DNA of 47,226 bases from Mycolicibacterium palauense (GCF_002592005.1 NZ_NVQF01000042.1:1-47226); one strand, 5' to 3'. Counted from the stretch's first letter, positions 8,544 through 17,417 are shown. Notes: generated from the letters alone by a model not told the origin. A program made the numbers and translations.

Positions 8544-9568
8544 TTGGGTGTACACCTCCCCGAGGATTGACCAGCAGCCTTGATATAGACCGGCTGACCG
8601 CCTTTGCCATTCACCTTGAAGATCACTTCGCAGACGTAAAAGGAGAACCAATCGCCGTAGAGTCCCTGGCGTCCCAGTTTCTGGTAGGCGTCGGGAAGGG
8701 TGTTGAGCAGGTCGTCGACGTAGTCGCGTTCGTTGAGGACGATGCCTGCGGCTCGGTCGGTCTGGTCGGTGATCTTCTGCAGCGCCGGCCGTGATCGCTT
8801 CAGCAGGTCGGCGAGCGCCCCAGCCGCGGCGTTCGAGTATGCAACCGAGTTGACGACATCCTCCTTTCGTTCGGCCAGCTTGCCGGTGAGGGCCGCGAGT
8901 GCATCGACCGCTTGACCGAACTCGGCATTACCGTCGGCGAACGATCCGAACACCACATTGAGGTTGGTGATGGCCTGCCCGATCAGCTCGTCATGCTCGG
9001 CCAGTGTGTTGGTCAGATCGGCAGTGTGCGTCAGGAAGGAGCCGATGGTGGCACCCTGCCCCTGAAAGGCCTGGATCAACTGCGATGCCAACAAGTTCAC
9101 CTGGTCGGGATCCAACGCACGGAAAAGTGGACGGAATCCGCCGATCAACGTATCGAGATCCAGCGCGGGTTCGGTACGCGAGAGCGGTATGACACCCCCC
9201 GGCGCGAGAGTTTGCCCTCCGGTGGGTCCCTCCTCCAGTGCAAGATAGCGTTCGCCGTAGAGATTGTCGTATCGGATAACGGCACGGCTGGCATCATCGA
9301 GGCGCACGGAATCATCGACGCTGAAAACGACATTCACCGTCGCATTTGGTTGCATCGCCAGCGTCTCGACCTGACCGACCTCCACACCGGCAATGCGGAC
9401 GAAGTCACCGCCCTTGAGTCCGCCGACATTGGTGAACTCGGCGGTGTAGCTATAGTTCCTGTCGAAACGCAGATGTCCGAAGACCGCCACGAGCATAAAC
9501 AGGCCCAGGAGGCATACCGACGCGAATGCGACGAGTCGCCAAATCGTCCCGCTCAGGCTATCTCTCAT
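8540..9568 (-). CDS. mceB: MCE family protein MceB
   Basis: The product has 342 residues from the ATG at 9568. It has a transmembrane anchor (VAFASVCLLGLFMLVAVFG), an MCE domain (GGLKGGDFVRIAGVEVGQV) and a helical domain, with two Cys residues near the C terminus that could form a disulfide. A 70-base gap separates it from mceA, the widest in the operon. An in-frame TTG about 50 bases upstream would shorten that gap and cannot be excluded. The short C-terminal region is normal for MceB. Confidence 0.88.
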   Translation of the reverse strand: MRDSLSGTIWRLVAFASVCLLGLFMLVAVFGHLRFDRNYSYTAEFTNVGGLKGGDFVRIAGVEVGQVETLAMQPNATVNVVFSVDDSVRLDDASRAVIRYDNLYGERYLALEEGPTGGQTLAPGGVIPLSRTEPALDLDTLIGGFRPLFRALDPDQVNLLASQLIQAFQGQGATIGSFLTHTADLTNTLAEHDELIGQAITNLNVVFGSFADGNAEFGQAVDALAALTGKLAERKEDVVNSVAYSNAAAGALADLLKRSRPALQKITDQTDRAAGIVLNERDYVDDLLNTLPDAYQKLGRQGLYGDWFSFYVCEVIFKVNGKGGQPVYIKAAGQSSGRCTPK

Positions 9569-9638
9569 TGCACTATCCGTCGCCGGTGCACAGGGTCCTC
9601 CGTCCCTAGGTCGTTCTACGGTCAAGCTGATTGGTCGG

Positions 9639-11090
9639 TCACGGTGCACCTGCCGGTTCCGGCGGTCTCGGCAGGGGTGTCGGCTGCATCCGTGCGGGTA
9701 CCGCAGGGTTGAACGGTTCCGAGCCCGGAGTGGCGCCGGGCTCGCGCGGCGCCCCCGGCGGCGGTGCCGGTGGAAGACCCGGATAGAGGGGCGTGCCATC
9801 GGGTGCATACAGCTGTGCGCCGTGGGGCGGCGCGCCGGGGTAGGGGATCGGCCCGGGCGCGCTAGGACCGATGTTGCGGACGCTGGGTGGCTTGGGTATC
9901 CCGCGTGTCACCGGGAAGTAATTGGCCCAACCCGGAAAGCCGATGCCGGGGTTGACCCGGATATCATTCCCGGTGCCCCAGCCGGTGTTGGTGATCAGCT
10001 GACGTACTGGGAATTGTTTGGTGACGTCGGGCAACGAACCGCACCCAGGCTTGCCGTCGGGTCCTCCCTTGGCGCCGACGATCGGCAGATTCCTGGGGTA
10101 GCGGTAGGGATCCTGTCCCCACGTCAGTGCGGCGTCGAGGACGATGGAGTACCCGTTCCCGCCGACGTACTGCCGTCCGCCATTATCCAAGAACCAATTG
10201 GCGCCTACCAGCAGGCAGGTTAGTGACGAGCTGTACTCCTTGAGCAGCGCGGTGGTCGGCTGGAGCGCATCCACCGTATGGACGAGATTGTCCTTGCTGG
10301 CACCAACCAATTCGACTCCGCTTCGCGCCAGACCGGTCACGTTGAGCAGCAGGGCATCCAGGTTCTTCGCATTCTCGTTCAGGCTGCTCGCCGTTGTAGT
10401 CAAAGAGTTCAGTGCCGCGAGGATGTCCTGGGCAGCGGCGCCGTAGGCATCGCTGAAGCCTTTCAGCGATTGCCAGTCGCGCCGCAGCGTCTCGCTACGG
10501 GGGTTGACGGCCAGCAGAACGTTGTTGGCAGCGCTGACGGCTTGCCCGATGACCGGGCCCCGGCCTCGCAGCCCGTCGGCCCACGCCGACAGGATGGCGT
10601 TGAGCTTGGCCGGATCGACCTTGTCGAGCAGGTCGACAAGGTTCTGGAACACCGTATTCACCTCGGTCGTCACATTGCGTGACGCCACCACCTGTCCCGC
10701 TCTGATACGTTGCGGGGATGGATTTTCCGGGTCGATCAAATCGACGAACTTGGCGCCGAAAACCGTGTTTTCGGCGATCTGAGCCCCCACGTTTGCCGGG
10801 ATGTACTTGACGTATTCGGGGTCCAGCTCCAGTTCCAGCGCGACGGAGTCCGCGCCGGAATTGACGCTGGCGACGCGGCCCACCTCAAGCCCACGCATCT
10901 TGACCTTGGCACCGGGTTCCATGACCAACCCGGCGCGATCGGAAGTCAGAACGATCGGAACCGACGACCTATACCAGCCGCTGAACAGCGCCGCCGTGGT
11001 GAACACCACGGCGACAAGGCCTACCAGCATCGCAGCGGTCCACCAGGCCGGGTGAATTCGGGAGGCGTGATTTGTGGGCACGGTCGTCAT
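9639..11090 (-). CDS. mceA: MCE family protein MceA
   Basis: The product has 483 residues from the ATG at 11090, which overlaps the yrbEB stop by 4 bases. The membrane helix is at about 16-37. The MCE domain at about 42-120 contains LVMEPGAKVKMRGLEVGRV. The helical region follows (about 140-280), then a C-terminal domain with GGNGYS and a long Pro/Gly-rich tail. It is the first Mce subunit after the two permease genes, the standard order. Which of the mycobacterial mce groups (1-8) this operon belongs to cannot be decided by eye. Confidence 0.9.
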   Translation of the reverse strand: MTTVPTNHASRIHPAWWTAAMLVGLVAVVFTTAALFSGWYRSSVPIVLTSDRAGLVMEPGAKVKMRGLEVGRVASVNSGADSVALELELDPEYVKYIPANVGAQIAENTVFGAKFVDLIDPENPSPQRIRAGQVVASRNVTTEVNTVFQNLVDLLDKVDPAKLNAILSAWADGLRGRGPVIGQAVSAANNVLLAVNPRSETLRRDWQSLKGFSDAYGAAAQDILAALNSLTTTASSLNENAKNLDALLLNVTGLARSGVELVGASKDNLVHTVDALQPTTALLKEYSSSLTCLLVGANWFLDNGGRQYVGGNGYSIVLDAALTWGQDPYRYPRNLPIVGAKGGPDGKPGCGSLPDVTKQFPVRQLITNTGWGTGNDIRVNPGIGFPGWANYFPVTRGIPKPPSVRNIGPSAPGPIPYPGAPPHGAQLYAPDGTPLYPGLPPAPPPGAPREPGATPGSEPFNPAVPARMQPTPLPRPPEPAGAP

Positions 11091-11941
11091 CCCGACAGGT
11101 TGAAGTTGCCGGACTGCCCGTACACGGACAGAGAGATGACCAGTGTCACGAACACGACGAGAATCAGCGAGGCGCGGACAGCTCGACCGACCGCCTCGCC
11201 GACACCGGCCGGCCCCCCGGAGGCGGTGAAACCGTAGTAGGTGTGGATCACCATCACCGTTACCGCCATCGCGATTGCCTGGATGAAGGACCACACCAGG
11301 TCAAGGGGGTTCAGGAAGGTGGTGAAGTAGTGGTCGTAGACACCCGTCGACTGTCCGTAGATCGCCGTCGTCCCTACCCGGGCCGCAGTGAATGACATCA
11401 GCACCGCCACGCAGTACAAGGGGATGACCACGATCATGCCCGCCAGCAGCCGGGTCGAGGCCAGGTACGCGACGGACCGGACTCCCATGACCTCGAGTGC
11501 GTCGATCTCCTCTGCGATACGCATCGCGCCCAGCTGGGCGGTGGCACCTGCTCCGATGGTCGCAGCCAATCCGATACCGGTCGTCAACGGGCCGATAATT
11601 CGCACGTTGAGGTATGCGGAGGTGAATCCGGTCAGCGCCTCCACACCCACTCCGGCGAGCATGTTGTATCCCTGCACGGCAATGAGTGCTCCGGCGGACA
11701 TGGTCAGGAATCCGACGATCACGATGGTGCCGCCGACGACAGCCAGGGCGCCGGTACCCAGGCTCATCTGGGCTATCTGGACGGCGACCTCGGTTCGATA
11801 GTGCATGACCGCATCACCGATCGACCGAATGGTCCTTCCGTAGAACTCGGTCTGGGTCCCGATCCGGTTCCAGCCTTCGGCGAAACTGATCGCAGCCCGT
11901 CGCAACCGGGGCATACGACTACTCGGAATACTCAGGGTCAC
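11087..11941 (-). CDS. yrbEB: YrbEB / MlaE-type ABC permease
   Basis: The product has 284 residues from the GTG at 11941, which overlaps the yrbEA stop (GTGA). About five to six hydrophobic segments are visible. The MlaE-family cytoplasmic signature AEEIDALEVMGV, the predicted coupling helix for the MceG ATPase, lies near the middle. It would pair with YrbEA as a permease heterodimer. The frame remains open further upstream, but that part lies inside yrbEA and has no hydrophobic pattern. Confidence 0.9.
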   Translation of the reverse strand: MTLSIPSSRMPRLRRAAISFAEGWNRIGTQTEFYGRTIRSIGDAVMHYRTEVAVQIAQMSLGTGALAVVGGTIVIVGFLTMSAGALIAVQGYNMLAGVGVEALTGFTSAYLNVRIIGPLTTGIGLAATIGAGATAQLGAMRIAEEIDALEVMGVRSVAYLASTRLLAGMIVVIPLYCVAVLMSFTAARVGTTAIYGQSTGVYDHYFTTFLNPLDLVWSFIQAIAMAVTVMVIHTYYGFTASGGPAGVGEAVGRAVRASLILVVFVTLVISLSVYGQSGNFNLSG

Positions 11942-12705
11942 ATCGTCGCCTTCACGCCGATAGCGGTTATCACCACGTTGATCACGAACAGCGCCATGAA
12001 CGAGAAGACCACGGTCTCGTTTACCGCGGTGCCGACCCCAGCCGGTCCGCCACCGACGGAAATCCCCTTGTAGCAACCGATAAGCGCCGCTACGAGACCA
12101 AACATCCCCGCCTTGGTCAGCGATATGGCGATCTCTGGCAGACCCGTGAACAACGTCATGCCGGCCACGAAGGCACCCGGGGTGACGTGCTGAATGAACA
12201 CCGAGAAGAAGAACCCGCCAACCACGCCGACCACCGCGACCAAAGAATTCAGCAGCAGCGCGACAACCACGGTCGCCAGCACTCTGGGCACCACCAGCGC
12301 CTGCAGGGGGTCGATGCCCATCACTCGCATGGCGTCGAGCTCGTCGCGGATGGTGCGGGCACCGAGATCCGCGCACATCGCGGTCGCGGCGGCTCCCGCG
12401 ACCACGAGCACCGTCACCAGCGGGCCGATCTGAGTGACCGCGCCGAATGCCGCACCCGCACCGGAGAAGTCGGCAGCACCGAATTCGATCAGCAAGATGT
12501 TGAAGATGAAGACTGACAACACGGTGAACGGGATCGACAACATGATGGTCGGGAAGATCGAGACCCGAGCCACGAACCACATCTGAAAAATGAACTCACG
12601 CCAGGCGAAAGGGGGTTGCGGCGCTATGATCGCGGTGTCGACAGCTGTGGCAAAGAATCCGCCGACCGCCCGCATCGGATTAGTGAAGCTGTCTGTCGCG
12701 GCCAA
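11938..12705 (-). CDS. yrbEA: YrbEA / MlaE-type ABC permease
   Basis: The product has 255 residues and is the first gene of the mce operon. I chose the TTG at 12705 because AAAGGAGGGG lies just upstream at good spacing; an upstream in-frame TTG at 12729 would place that site inside the gene. Several transmembrane segments and the coupling-helix motif RDELDAMRVMGIDPLQ are visible, and GGGPAGVG near the C terminus is typical of YrbE proteins. The cognate ATPase gene (mceG) is not in the window, as is usual in mycobacteria. Confidence 0.9.
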   Translation of the reverse strand: MAATDSFTNPMRAVGGFFATAVDTAIIAPQPPFAWREFIFQMWFVARVSIFPTIMLSIPFTVLSVFIFNILLIEFGAADFSGAGAAFGAVTQIGPLVTVLVVAGAAATAMCADLGARTIRDELDAMRVMGIDPLQALVVPRVLATVVVALLLNSLVAVVGVVGGFFFSVFIQHVTPGAFVAGMTLFTGLPEIAISLTKAGMFGLVAALIGCYKGISVGGGPAGVGTAVNETVVFSFMALFVINVVITAIGVKATM

Positions 12706-12813
12706 CGTCTCCCCTCCTTTGCCGGGCAACCCCGTTGGTCGAATTGATTCGATCTGATCTCATCGTGGAGCCGAGTTCAGCACGGCTGCGAGCAAAGCGA
12801 CGATGCCTCAGAT

Positions 12814-12820
12814 TTCAGAT
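12814..12820 (-). promoter_or_regulatory. ATCTGAA box upstream of yrbEA
   Basis: Reads ATCTGAA on the coding strand of the mce operon, about 110 bases before yrbEA. It is followed immediately by a second, degenerate ATCTGAG. It is one of seven such intergenic boxes in this locus. Confidence 0.4.
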
Positions 12821-12865
12821 GGTGAGCGGCGCTGGTGGCAGCAGCCCATGACTACTCTCCGCTAC

Positions 12866-12904
12866 CGCTGTTGAGGTTGACGCTGTTGAGGTTGACGCCG
12901 TTGA
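12866..12904. repeat. 15-base tandem repeat (2.6 copies)
   Basis: CGCTGTTGAGGTTGA occurs twice perfectly (12866-12880, 12881-12895) and is followed by a partial CGCCGTTGA. It lies in the non-coding mce leader. No protein meaning is apparent. Confidence 0.8.
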
Positions 12905-13177
12905 TCCTGGCTACTTCGCGGTGAATTCCGAGTGCCCAACGGCACCAAAGAGGCCACGGGGAGGCTCAGGTCACCGCCAGCAACACGTCGGCTCTCTCCC
13001 CGACGGCATCCGTGTCGGTTCCGGTCGAAAACTGAGCAGGACAGTCCGCGGAAGAACCTGCTCACGATTCGACCGGAGCCGACAATCCGCCCGCGGCGGC
13101 TCGGGGATTAGATTAGGTGTCGTGGTGTCGGACTGAAGACCGGGTCGCGTTTCCAATTGCCGGGCGAGCCGACGCGG

Positions 13178-14128
13178 TCACGTCGACGGCCGCGCCTGCG
13201 CGTAGAGCCGGCCGGCCTGGTAAGAGGAGCGCACCAGCGGTCCCGACAGCACCGCGGCAAAGCCAAGCTCCTCAGCGTAGGTCCCGTGCTCGCGGAACTC
13301 CTCCGGATCGACCCAACGTGACACCGGATGGTGCCTGGGCGTGGGACGCAGATACTGGGTAATGGTGACGATGTCACAGCCCGCCTGCCGCAGATCAGCA
13401 AGCGTGGCGCGCACCTCCCCGGGCGTCTCGCCGAGACCCAGTATCAGGTTGCTCTTGGTCACCAGGCCTTCCTCGCGGGCGGCGGTGAGGACCGACAGGC
13501 TTCGCTGATAGTCAAAGCCCGGGCGGATCCGTCTGAAGATTCGGGGCACCGTCTCAACGTTGTGCGCCAACACCTGTGGGCGTGTTGCGACCACCGTGGC
13601 CAGCAGGTCGGGCCTGCCATTGAAGTCGGGGATCAATAGCTCCACCCCGGTGCCGGGGTTGAGCCGATGGATCGCACGTACCGTTTCGGCGTACAACCAT
13701 GCCCCGCCGTCGGGTAGGTCGTCGCGGGCCACCCCGGTGACCGTGGCGTAACGCAACCCCATCGAGGCCACGCTCCGCGCCACCCGGCGGGGCTCGTCGC
13801 GGTCCACCTCGGCGGGCCGGCCGGTGTCGATCTGACAGAAGTCACAACGCCGGGTGCACTGCTGCCCCCCGATCAGGAACGTGGCCTCGCGGTCCTCCCA
13901 ACATTCATAGATGTTCGGGCAGCCCGCCTCCTCGCACACCGTGTGCAGGCCCTCCTGCCGCACGAGCGCCTTCAGCTCACCGTAGTTCGGGCCCATCCGT
14001 ACCCGGGTTCTGATCCAGGGTGGTTTGCGCTCGATCGGTGTTCGGGCGTTGCGCACCTCCAGACGCAACAACTTCCTGCCTTCGGGAGCCGCGGCGCCAC
14101 CGACATCGGAGTTACGAGAGACAGTCAT
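13178..14128 (-). CDS. lipA: Lipoyl synthase (radical SAM)
   Basis: The product has 316 residues, typical for LipA. It inserts two sulfur atoms into octanoyl groups carried on lipoyl domains. Both iron-sulfur motifs are present: the LipA-specific CX4CX5C (C65, C70, C76) and the radical-SAM CX3CX2C (C91, C95, C98). The C-terminal RSSY (R300) that ligates the auxiliary cluster is also present. It lies 6 bases after a gene for a stand-alone lipoyl domain and behind E1 beta and alpha genes, so it probably serves that carrier. No lipB octanoyltransferase is adjacent, unlike the housekeeping lipB-lipA pair, which suggests a second, dedicated copy. Confidence 0.93.
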   Translation of the reverse strand: MTVSRNSDVGGAAAPEGRKLLRLEVRNARTPIERKPPWIRTRVRMGPNYGELKALVRQEGLHTVCEEAGCPNIYECWEDREATFLIGGQQCTRRCDFCQIDTGRPAEVDRDEPRRVARSVASMGLRYATVTGVARDDLPDGGAWLYAETVRAIHRLNPGTGVELLIPDFNGRPDLLATVVATRPQVLAHNVETVPRIFRRIRPGFDYQRSLSVLTAAREEGLVTKSNLILGLGETPGEVRATLADLRQAGCDIVTITQYLRPTPRHHPVSRWVDPEEFREHGTYAEELGFAAVLSGPLVRSSYQAGRLYAQARPST

Positions 14129-14134
14129 TGCCGC

Positions 14135-14368
14135 CTAGGTGATCTTCGCGATCGGACTGTTCTGGGTGATGCCCTGATCTTCGGCCACCAGCAGCGTGAT
14201 CGTGCCCGATTCGGGTGCGACGATCTCCATATCGGCCTTGTCGACGGCGACTTCGGCAATCAGGTCGCCCTCGGCTACCTCATCACCGTCGGTGACGAAC
14301 CACGTCGAGACCACCCCTTCGGCGTCTGGATCGTTCTCGGACATCGCAGGGAACAGAACCTCGGCCAT
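14135..14368 (-). CDS. Free-standing lipoyl-domain carrier protein
   Basis: The product has 77 residues, just one lipoyl/biotinyl domain. The sequence follows E2 lipoyl domains (FPAMSEN at the N terminus, EGDLIAEVAVDKADMEI, then PESGTI) and carries the target lysine in DKA at K44. No E3-binding or catalytic acyltransferase domain follows; a stop codon ends the gene cleanly at the domain boundary. It starts one base after the E1 beta stop and is followed by lipA. It probably receives an acyl group from the E1 proteins encoded upstream; the onward acceptor is unknown. It is much shorter than glycine cleavage H protein and different in sequence. Confidence 0.9.
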   Translation of the reverse strand: MAEVLFPAMSENDPDAEGVVSTWFVTDGDEVAEGDLIAEVAVDKADMEIVAPESGTITLLVAEDQGITQNSPIAKIT

Positions 14369-14369
14369 G

Positions 14370-15395
14370 TTATTTCCTCAGCATCTCGATGATCGCGGCG
14401 CGGATGCGCTCAGGTGTAGGCAATACGGCCATCTCCAGGGACCGTGCATACGGCAGCGAACCGTCCGGGACACAGACCCGTACCGGGGGTGCCTTGAACA
14501 ACGACGGGTCGCGTTCGCTGATCCGGCTGATGATCTCTCCGGAGAGCCCGAACGACTCGTAGTCCTCGTCGACGACCAGCAACCTTCCGGTCTTGCTGAC
14601 CGACTCAAGGACAGTCTGGGTGTCCAGGGGTACAAGGCTGCGTAGATCGACGACTTCGCAATCGATTCCGTCGTTGGCCAACTCATCGGCCACGTCGAGG
14701 GCGTGGTGCACGGACAACGACAATGTGACGATGGAGACGTCACGTCCCGGTCGGACGACATTGGCTTTGCCCAGGGGCGTCTCATATGACTCGCGGGGCA
14801 CCGGACCGAGGGCTCGGGTGGTCTTCGACATCCAGGACAGGCCCATGATGCCCTTGTGGAACATGTACACCACCGGGTTGTCGTCACGGATCGCCGCGAT
14901 CATCATGCCTTTGGCATCCGCAGGTGAGCTCGGGACGACGACCTTCATTCCCGGCAGGTGGGCGAAGGTGCCCCACAGGCATTGTGAGTGCTGTCCGCCG
15001 TCGGAGTAGCCGCCGCCGACCGCCGTGGTCAGCACCATCGGGACCCGCACGTTGCCACCGGAGAAGAAGTGGATCTTCGCCATGTGGTTGTAGATCTGAT
15101 CCATACAGACGCCGAAGAAATCAACGAACATCAGCTCCGCAATCGGACGAAGACCCTCGATCGCCGCCCCGACGGCCGCCCCGATGAATCCAGTCTCTGA
15201 AATGGGGGTGTCGATGATCCTCTCCGGACCGAAACGGTCCAGCAGTCCGGTGGTCTGTCCGAAGACACCGCCGTATTTGCCGATGTCCTCGCCCAAGGCG
15301 AACACGGTCGGGTCACGTTCCATCTCGGAGGCGATGGCCTCGGCTATTGCCTTCGAGACGGTGAGCTTTCGGGTCGAGCGTTCGGTAGTGGTCAT
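14370..15395 (-). CDS. 2-oxoacid/acetoin dehydrogenase E1 component, beta subunit
   Basis: The product has 341 residues, the usual length for PdhB/AcoB-type transketolase-like subunits. It has the N-terminal pyrimidine-binding half (ALGEDIGKYGGVFG, DTPISETGFIGAAVGAA) and the C-terminal transketolase half (IVTLSLSVHHALDVADEL, VDLRSLVPLD, VDEDYESFG). It pairs with the E1 alpha subunit encoded 30 bases upstream in the same operon to form an alpha2beta2 thiamine-diphosphate enzyme that decarboxylates a 2-oxo acid, or cleaves acetoin, and loads a lipoyl carrier. AGGAAG precedes the ATG. Substrate identity is open. Confidence 0.92.
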   Translation of the reverse strand: MTTTERSTRKLTVSKAIAEAIASEMERDPTVFALGEDIGKYGGVFGQTTGLLDRFGPERIIDTPISETGFIGAAVGAAIEGLRPIAELMFVDFFGVCMDQIYNHMAKIHFFSGGNVRVPMVLTTAVGGGYSDGGQHSQCLWGTFAHLPGMKVVVPSSPADAKGMMIAAIRDDNPVVYMFHKGIMGLSWMSKTTRALGPVPRESYETPLGKANVVRPGRDVSIVTLSLSVHHALDVADELANDGIDCEVVDLRSLVPLDTQTVLESVSKTGRLLVVDEDYESFGLSGEIISRISERDPSLFKAPPVRVCVPDGSLPYARSLEMAVLPTPERIRAAIIEMLRK

Positions 15396-15425
15396 GATCG
15401 ACTTCCTGTACGGGGTGGCCGGGAT

Positions 15426-16400
15426 CTAGGCGAATTGATAGTCGAGCGCGGTGGTTGGTTCGGGCTCGGGAGAACTCTTGGCGAACGCGATTGCACCCTC
15501 CACACGGTTGACCGCCCAGTCGGTGATGTCGTTGACGACGTCATCGGTCAGAATCAGGGCGTCACGCAGGGTGCGTTCGTACGCCGGTATGGGGTCGAGG
15601 GCAGCGACCCCCTCCAAGTCGGGACGGTAGACCTGCGGATCGCCTTCGAAGTGGCCCCACAACCGCAGTGTCTCTGCTTCGATCAGGGTTGGTCCCTCGC
15701 CATTGCGGGCCCGGGCGATGGCCTCTCCGGCGGCCGCGTGGATCGCCTCCACATCGTTGTCCTTGACCAGCACACCCGGGATCCCGTATGCCACCGCACG
15801 ATCGGCGTTGGAGTCCACACAGGTGGACTGTGTCTTGGGCACCGAGACACCCCAGCCGTTGTCCTCGATGATGAATACGACCGGTAGTTTCCACAACGCT
15901 GCCAGGTTGAGTGATTCGTGGAACGCGCCCTGGTTGGCCGCACCTTCACCGGTCACCGCGATCGCGACGCGGCCTGCGCCCTCTCGTTTGAATGCGAGCG
16001 CCATACCGACGGCGGTCGGCAGTCCCTCGGCAATGATGCCCGAGCAGGAGAAATGTGTCTCTTCATCGAAGAGGTGCATGTGGCCGCCGCGGCCCCTACC
16101 CAGGCCGTCGACACGGCCGAAGATCTCGGCCGTCATCCTCTCGAGGTCGACTCCCTTGGCCAGCGCCCAACCGTGTGGACGGTGCGGTCCCGTCACTGCG
16201 TCGTCGCGACGCAGGTGCGGACCGAAGCCGGCTGGAACGGGTTCCTGGCCCGTGCACAGGTGCATCTCACCGGGGATCTGGCCCTTTGCGATATCAAAGC
16301 TGGGTTTCTTGTCAGCGTGATACTCGCGGAGGATCGCCTCCTCGTACGTACGGATCAAATGCATCATCCGATAGAGCTCGAGTCGTACCGCCTCGTCCAT
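15426..16400 (-). CDS. 2-oxoacid/acetoin dehydrogenase E1 component, alpha subunit
   Basis: The product has 324 residues from the ATG at 16400, preceded by AAAGGAG; an upstream in-frame start at 16505 would add residues with no family match. The thiamine-diphosphate motif GEG (151-153) ... N181 is present, a Glu variant of the GDG-X27-N signature. GRGRGGHMHLFD and THRPHGWALAKG-like segments match AcoA/PdhA. It heads the four-gene E1 alpha, E1 beta, lipoyl, lipA operon. Resemblance is closest to the acetoin-dehydrogenase type by eye, but the adjacent genes do not suggest acetoin use. Confidence 0.92.
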   Translation of the reverse strand: MDEAVRLELYRMMHLIRTYEEAILREYHADKKPSFDIAKGQIPGEMHLCTGQEPVPAGFGPHLRRDDAVTGPHRPHGWALAKGVDLERMTAEIFGRVDGLGRGRGGHMHLFDEETHFSCSGIIAEGLPTAVGMALAFKREGAGRVAIAVTGEGAANQGAFHESLNLAALWKLPVVFIIEDNGWGVSVPKTQSTCVDSNADRAVAYGIPGVLVKDNDVEAIHAAAGEAIARARNGEGPTLIEAETLRLWGHFEGDPQVYRPDLEGVAALDPIPAYERTLRDALILTDDVVNDITDWAVNRVEGAIAFAKSSPEPEPTTALDYQFA

Positions 16401-16430
16401 GATCTGGCTCTCCTTTGGATTGTGTCTTCT

Positions 16431-16437
16431 TTCAGAT
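16431..16437 (-). promoter_or_regulatory. ATCTGAA box upstream of the E1 alpha gene
   Basis: The box reads ATCTGAA on the coding strand, 31 bases before the start. A near-match, ATTTGAA (16473-16479), lies about 75 bases before the start, closer to the spacing seen at other genes. Confidence 0.35.
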
Positions 16438-16520
16438 TCGGGATGGCCCCACGCAGCCGCAAACCCGGTGATTTCAAATGGCTGGCAGGGCATGCAGCAC
16501 AGCACTGTCGGCGCTCGCCC

Positions 16521-17417
16521 TCATGCCGAGGCCGCGGTCACCACCGTTATCTGCCGGTACAGCGATTCGCCCTCATCCAACGGGGCGAGTGCGTACATGG
16601 CGAAGAGTTCTGCCGCGGTTTGTTTCAGTGAGCTCCAGCCATGCGAACGCAGGCGCTGGGCTGCCGCGCTGCTAGGCCGCATGGGGCCTGTCGCGGCAGA
16701 ATCAACCCGACTCGCGGAAACCGGGTTGTTCTCGCCCCGTACCGTCGCCACCCGGGCGGCGATTTGGCCCACGTCCTCGACCACATCCGCGGCAAACCTA
16801 CTTCCCCGTGAGCTGAGCGCGGCGACCTCGTCCAGTATCCGCATCTGAACGGTCGCAGGCAGATAGGGCAATAGCCCTTCAGCACACCACATTGTGGGCC
16901 GGGTCGGATCGAGGCCACGCCGGCGGAGTGGCGAGGTCCAGTCACCGCGCAGATCGACTCCGACGGTACGCCGGTCTACTCGCGGCTCCACCCGTAGTCG
17001 GAGCATCGCCCGGTTCTTGAACTCGACGACCCCTTGCCGATCGACTTCGTACACGGTTACGCCGCTCAACCACGGCAGCCGGTAGGCTCGCGAGTCCAGT
17101 CCGGCTCCCAGGATCACCGCTTGCCGGACGCCGGCCGCTTGACCGGTGATGAAGTAATCGTCGAAGAACCGGCTGCGCGCGGCGACCCAGTCCACCATCC
17201 GCGGTATGGCGAAGCCGGATTCATCGTCCATACCGCTCTGTTGAGCGAGGCGGGTGAGGAACTCGACACCGACAGCGTGCACCAGGGGCTCGGCGAAGGG
17301 ATCGCTGACCAGTGGCTCATTCCTTCGGCCCGCCACGGCCCGTGCGGCGGCCGCCTCAGTAGCGGTGAGACCGACACCGGCTGCCGGGTCCCAGCCCTCC
17401 TGATCGTTGTGTACCAA
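16521..17417 (-). CDS. LCM-family SAM-dependent methyltransferase
   Basis: The product has 298 residues from the TTG at 17417, which has AAAGGAGAAAG just upstream. The SAM-binding segment LGAGLDSRAYRL (103-114), acidic E124/D126 after it, and DPFAEPLVHAVG near the N terminus identify the leucine-carboxyl-methyltransferase-like family, which is greatly expanded in mycobacteria. Substrates of these enzymes are mostly unknown. It follows the ferredoxin gene by 53 bases in the same direction, so it may methylate an intermediate made by the Rieske oxygenase, but this is inference from position only. Confidence 0.85.
   Translation of the reverse strand: MVHNDQEGWDPAAGVGLTATEAAAARAVAGRRNEPLVSDPFAEPLVHAVGVEFLTRLAQQSGMDDESGFAIPRMVDWVAARSRFFDDYFITGQAAGVRQAVILGAGLDSRAYRLPWLSGVTVYEVDRQGVVEFKNRAMLRLRVEPRVDRRTVGVDLRGDWTSPLRRRGLDPTRPTMWCAEGLLPYLPATVQMRILDEVAALSSRGSRFAADVVEDVGQIAARVATVRGENNPVSASRVDSAATGPMRPSSAAAQRLRSHGWSSLKQTAAELFAMYALAPLDEGESLYRQITVVTAASA

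Larger units (their letters stand above)
12706..13177. promoter_or_regulatory. 472-base leader region upstream of the mce operon
   Basis: No convincing gene is visible between lipA and yrbEA. The stretch holds one ATCTGAA box (12814-12820, about 110 bases from the yrbEA start), a 15-base tandem repeat (12866-12904) and an A/T-richer part nearest yrbEA. It most likely contains the mce promoter. No clear terminator follows lipA, so read-through from the E1/lipoyl operon is possible. Confidence 0.5.

Noticed and set aside
12866..12904. CRISPR-like repeat
   Set aside because: The units are directly adjacent with no spacers and no cas genes are in the window.
12862..13065. 67-codon minus-strand ORF in the mce leader
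   Set aside because: Its C-terminal QPQQRQPQQR is only the translated 15-base tandem repeat, and no ribosome binding site or conserved part is visible.
14135..14368. Glycine cleavage H protein or biotin carrier
   Set aside because: It is shorter than H protein, lacks its N-terminal region, and has DKA rather than the MKM motif of biotin domains; it follows E2 lipoyl domains instead.
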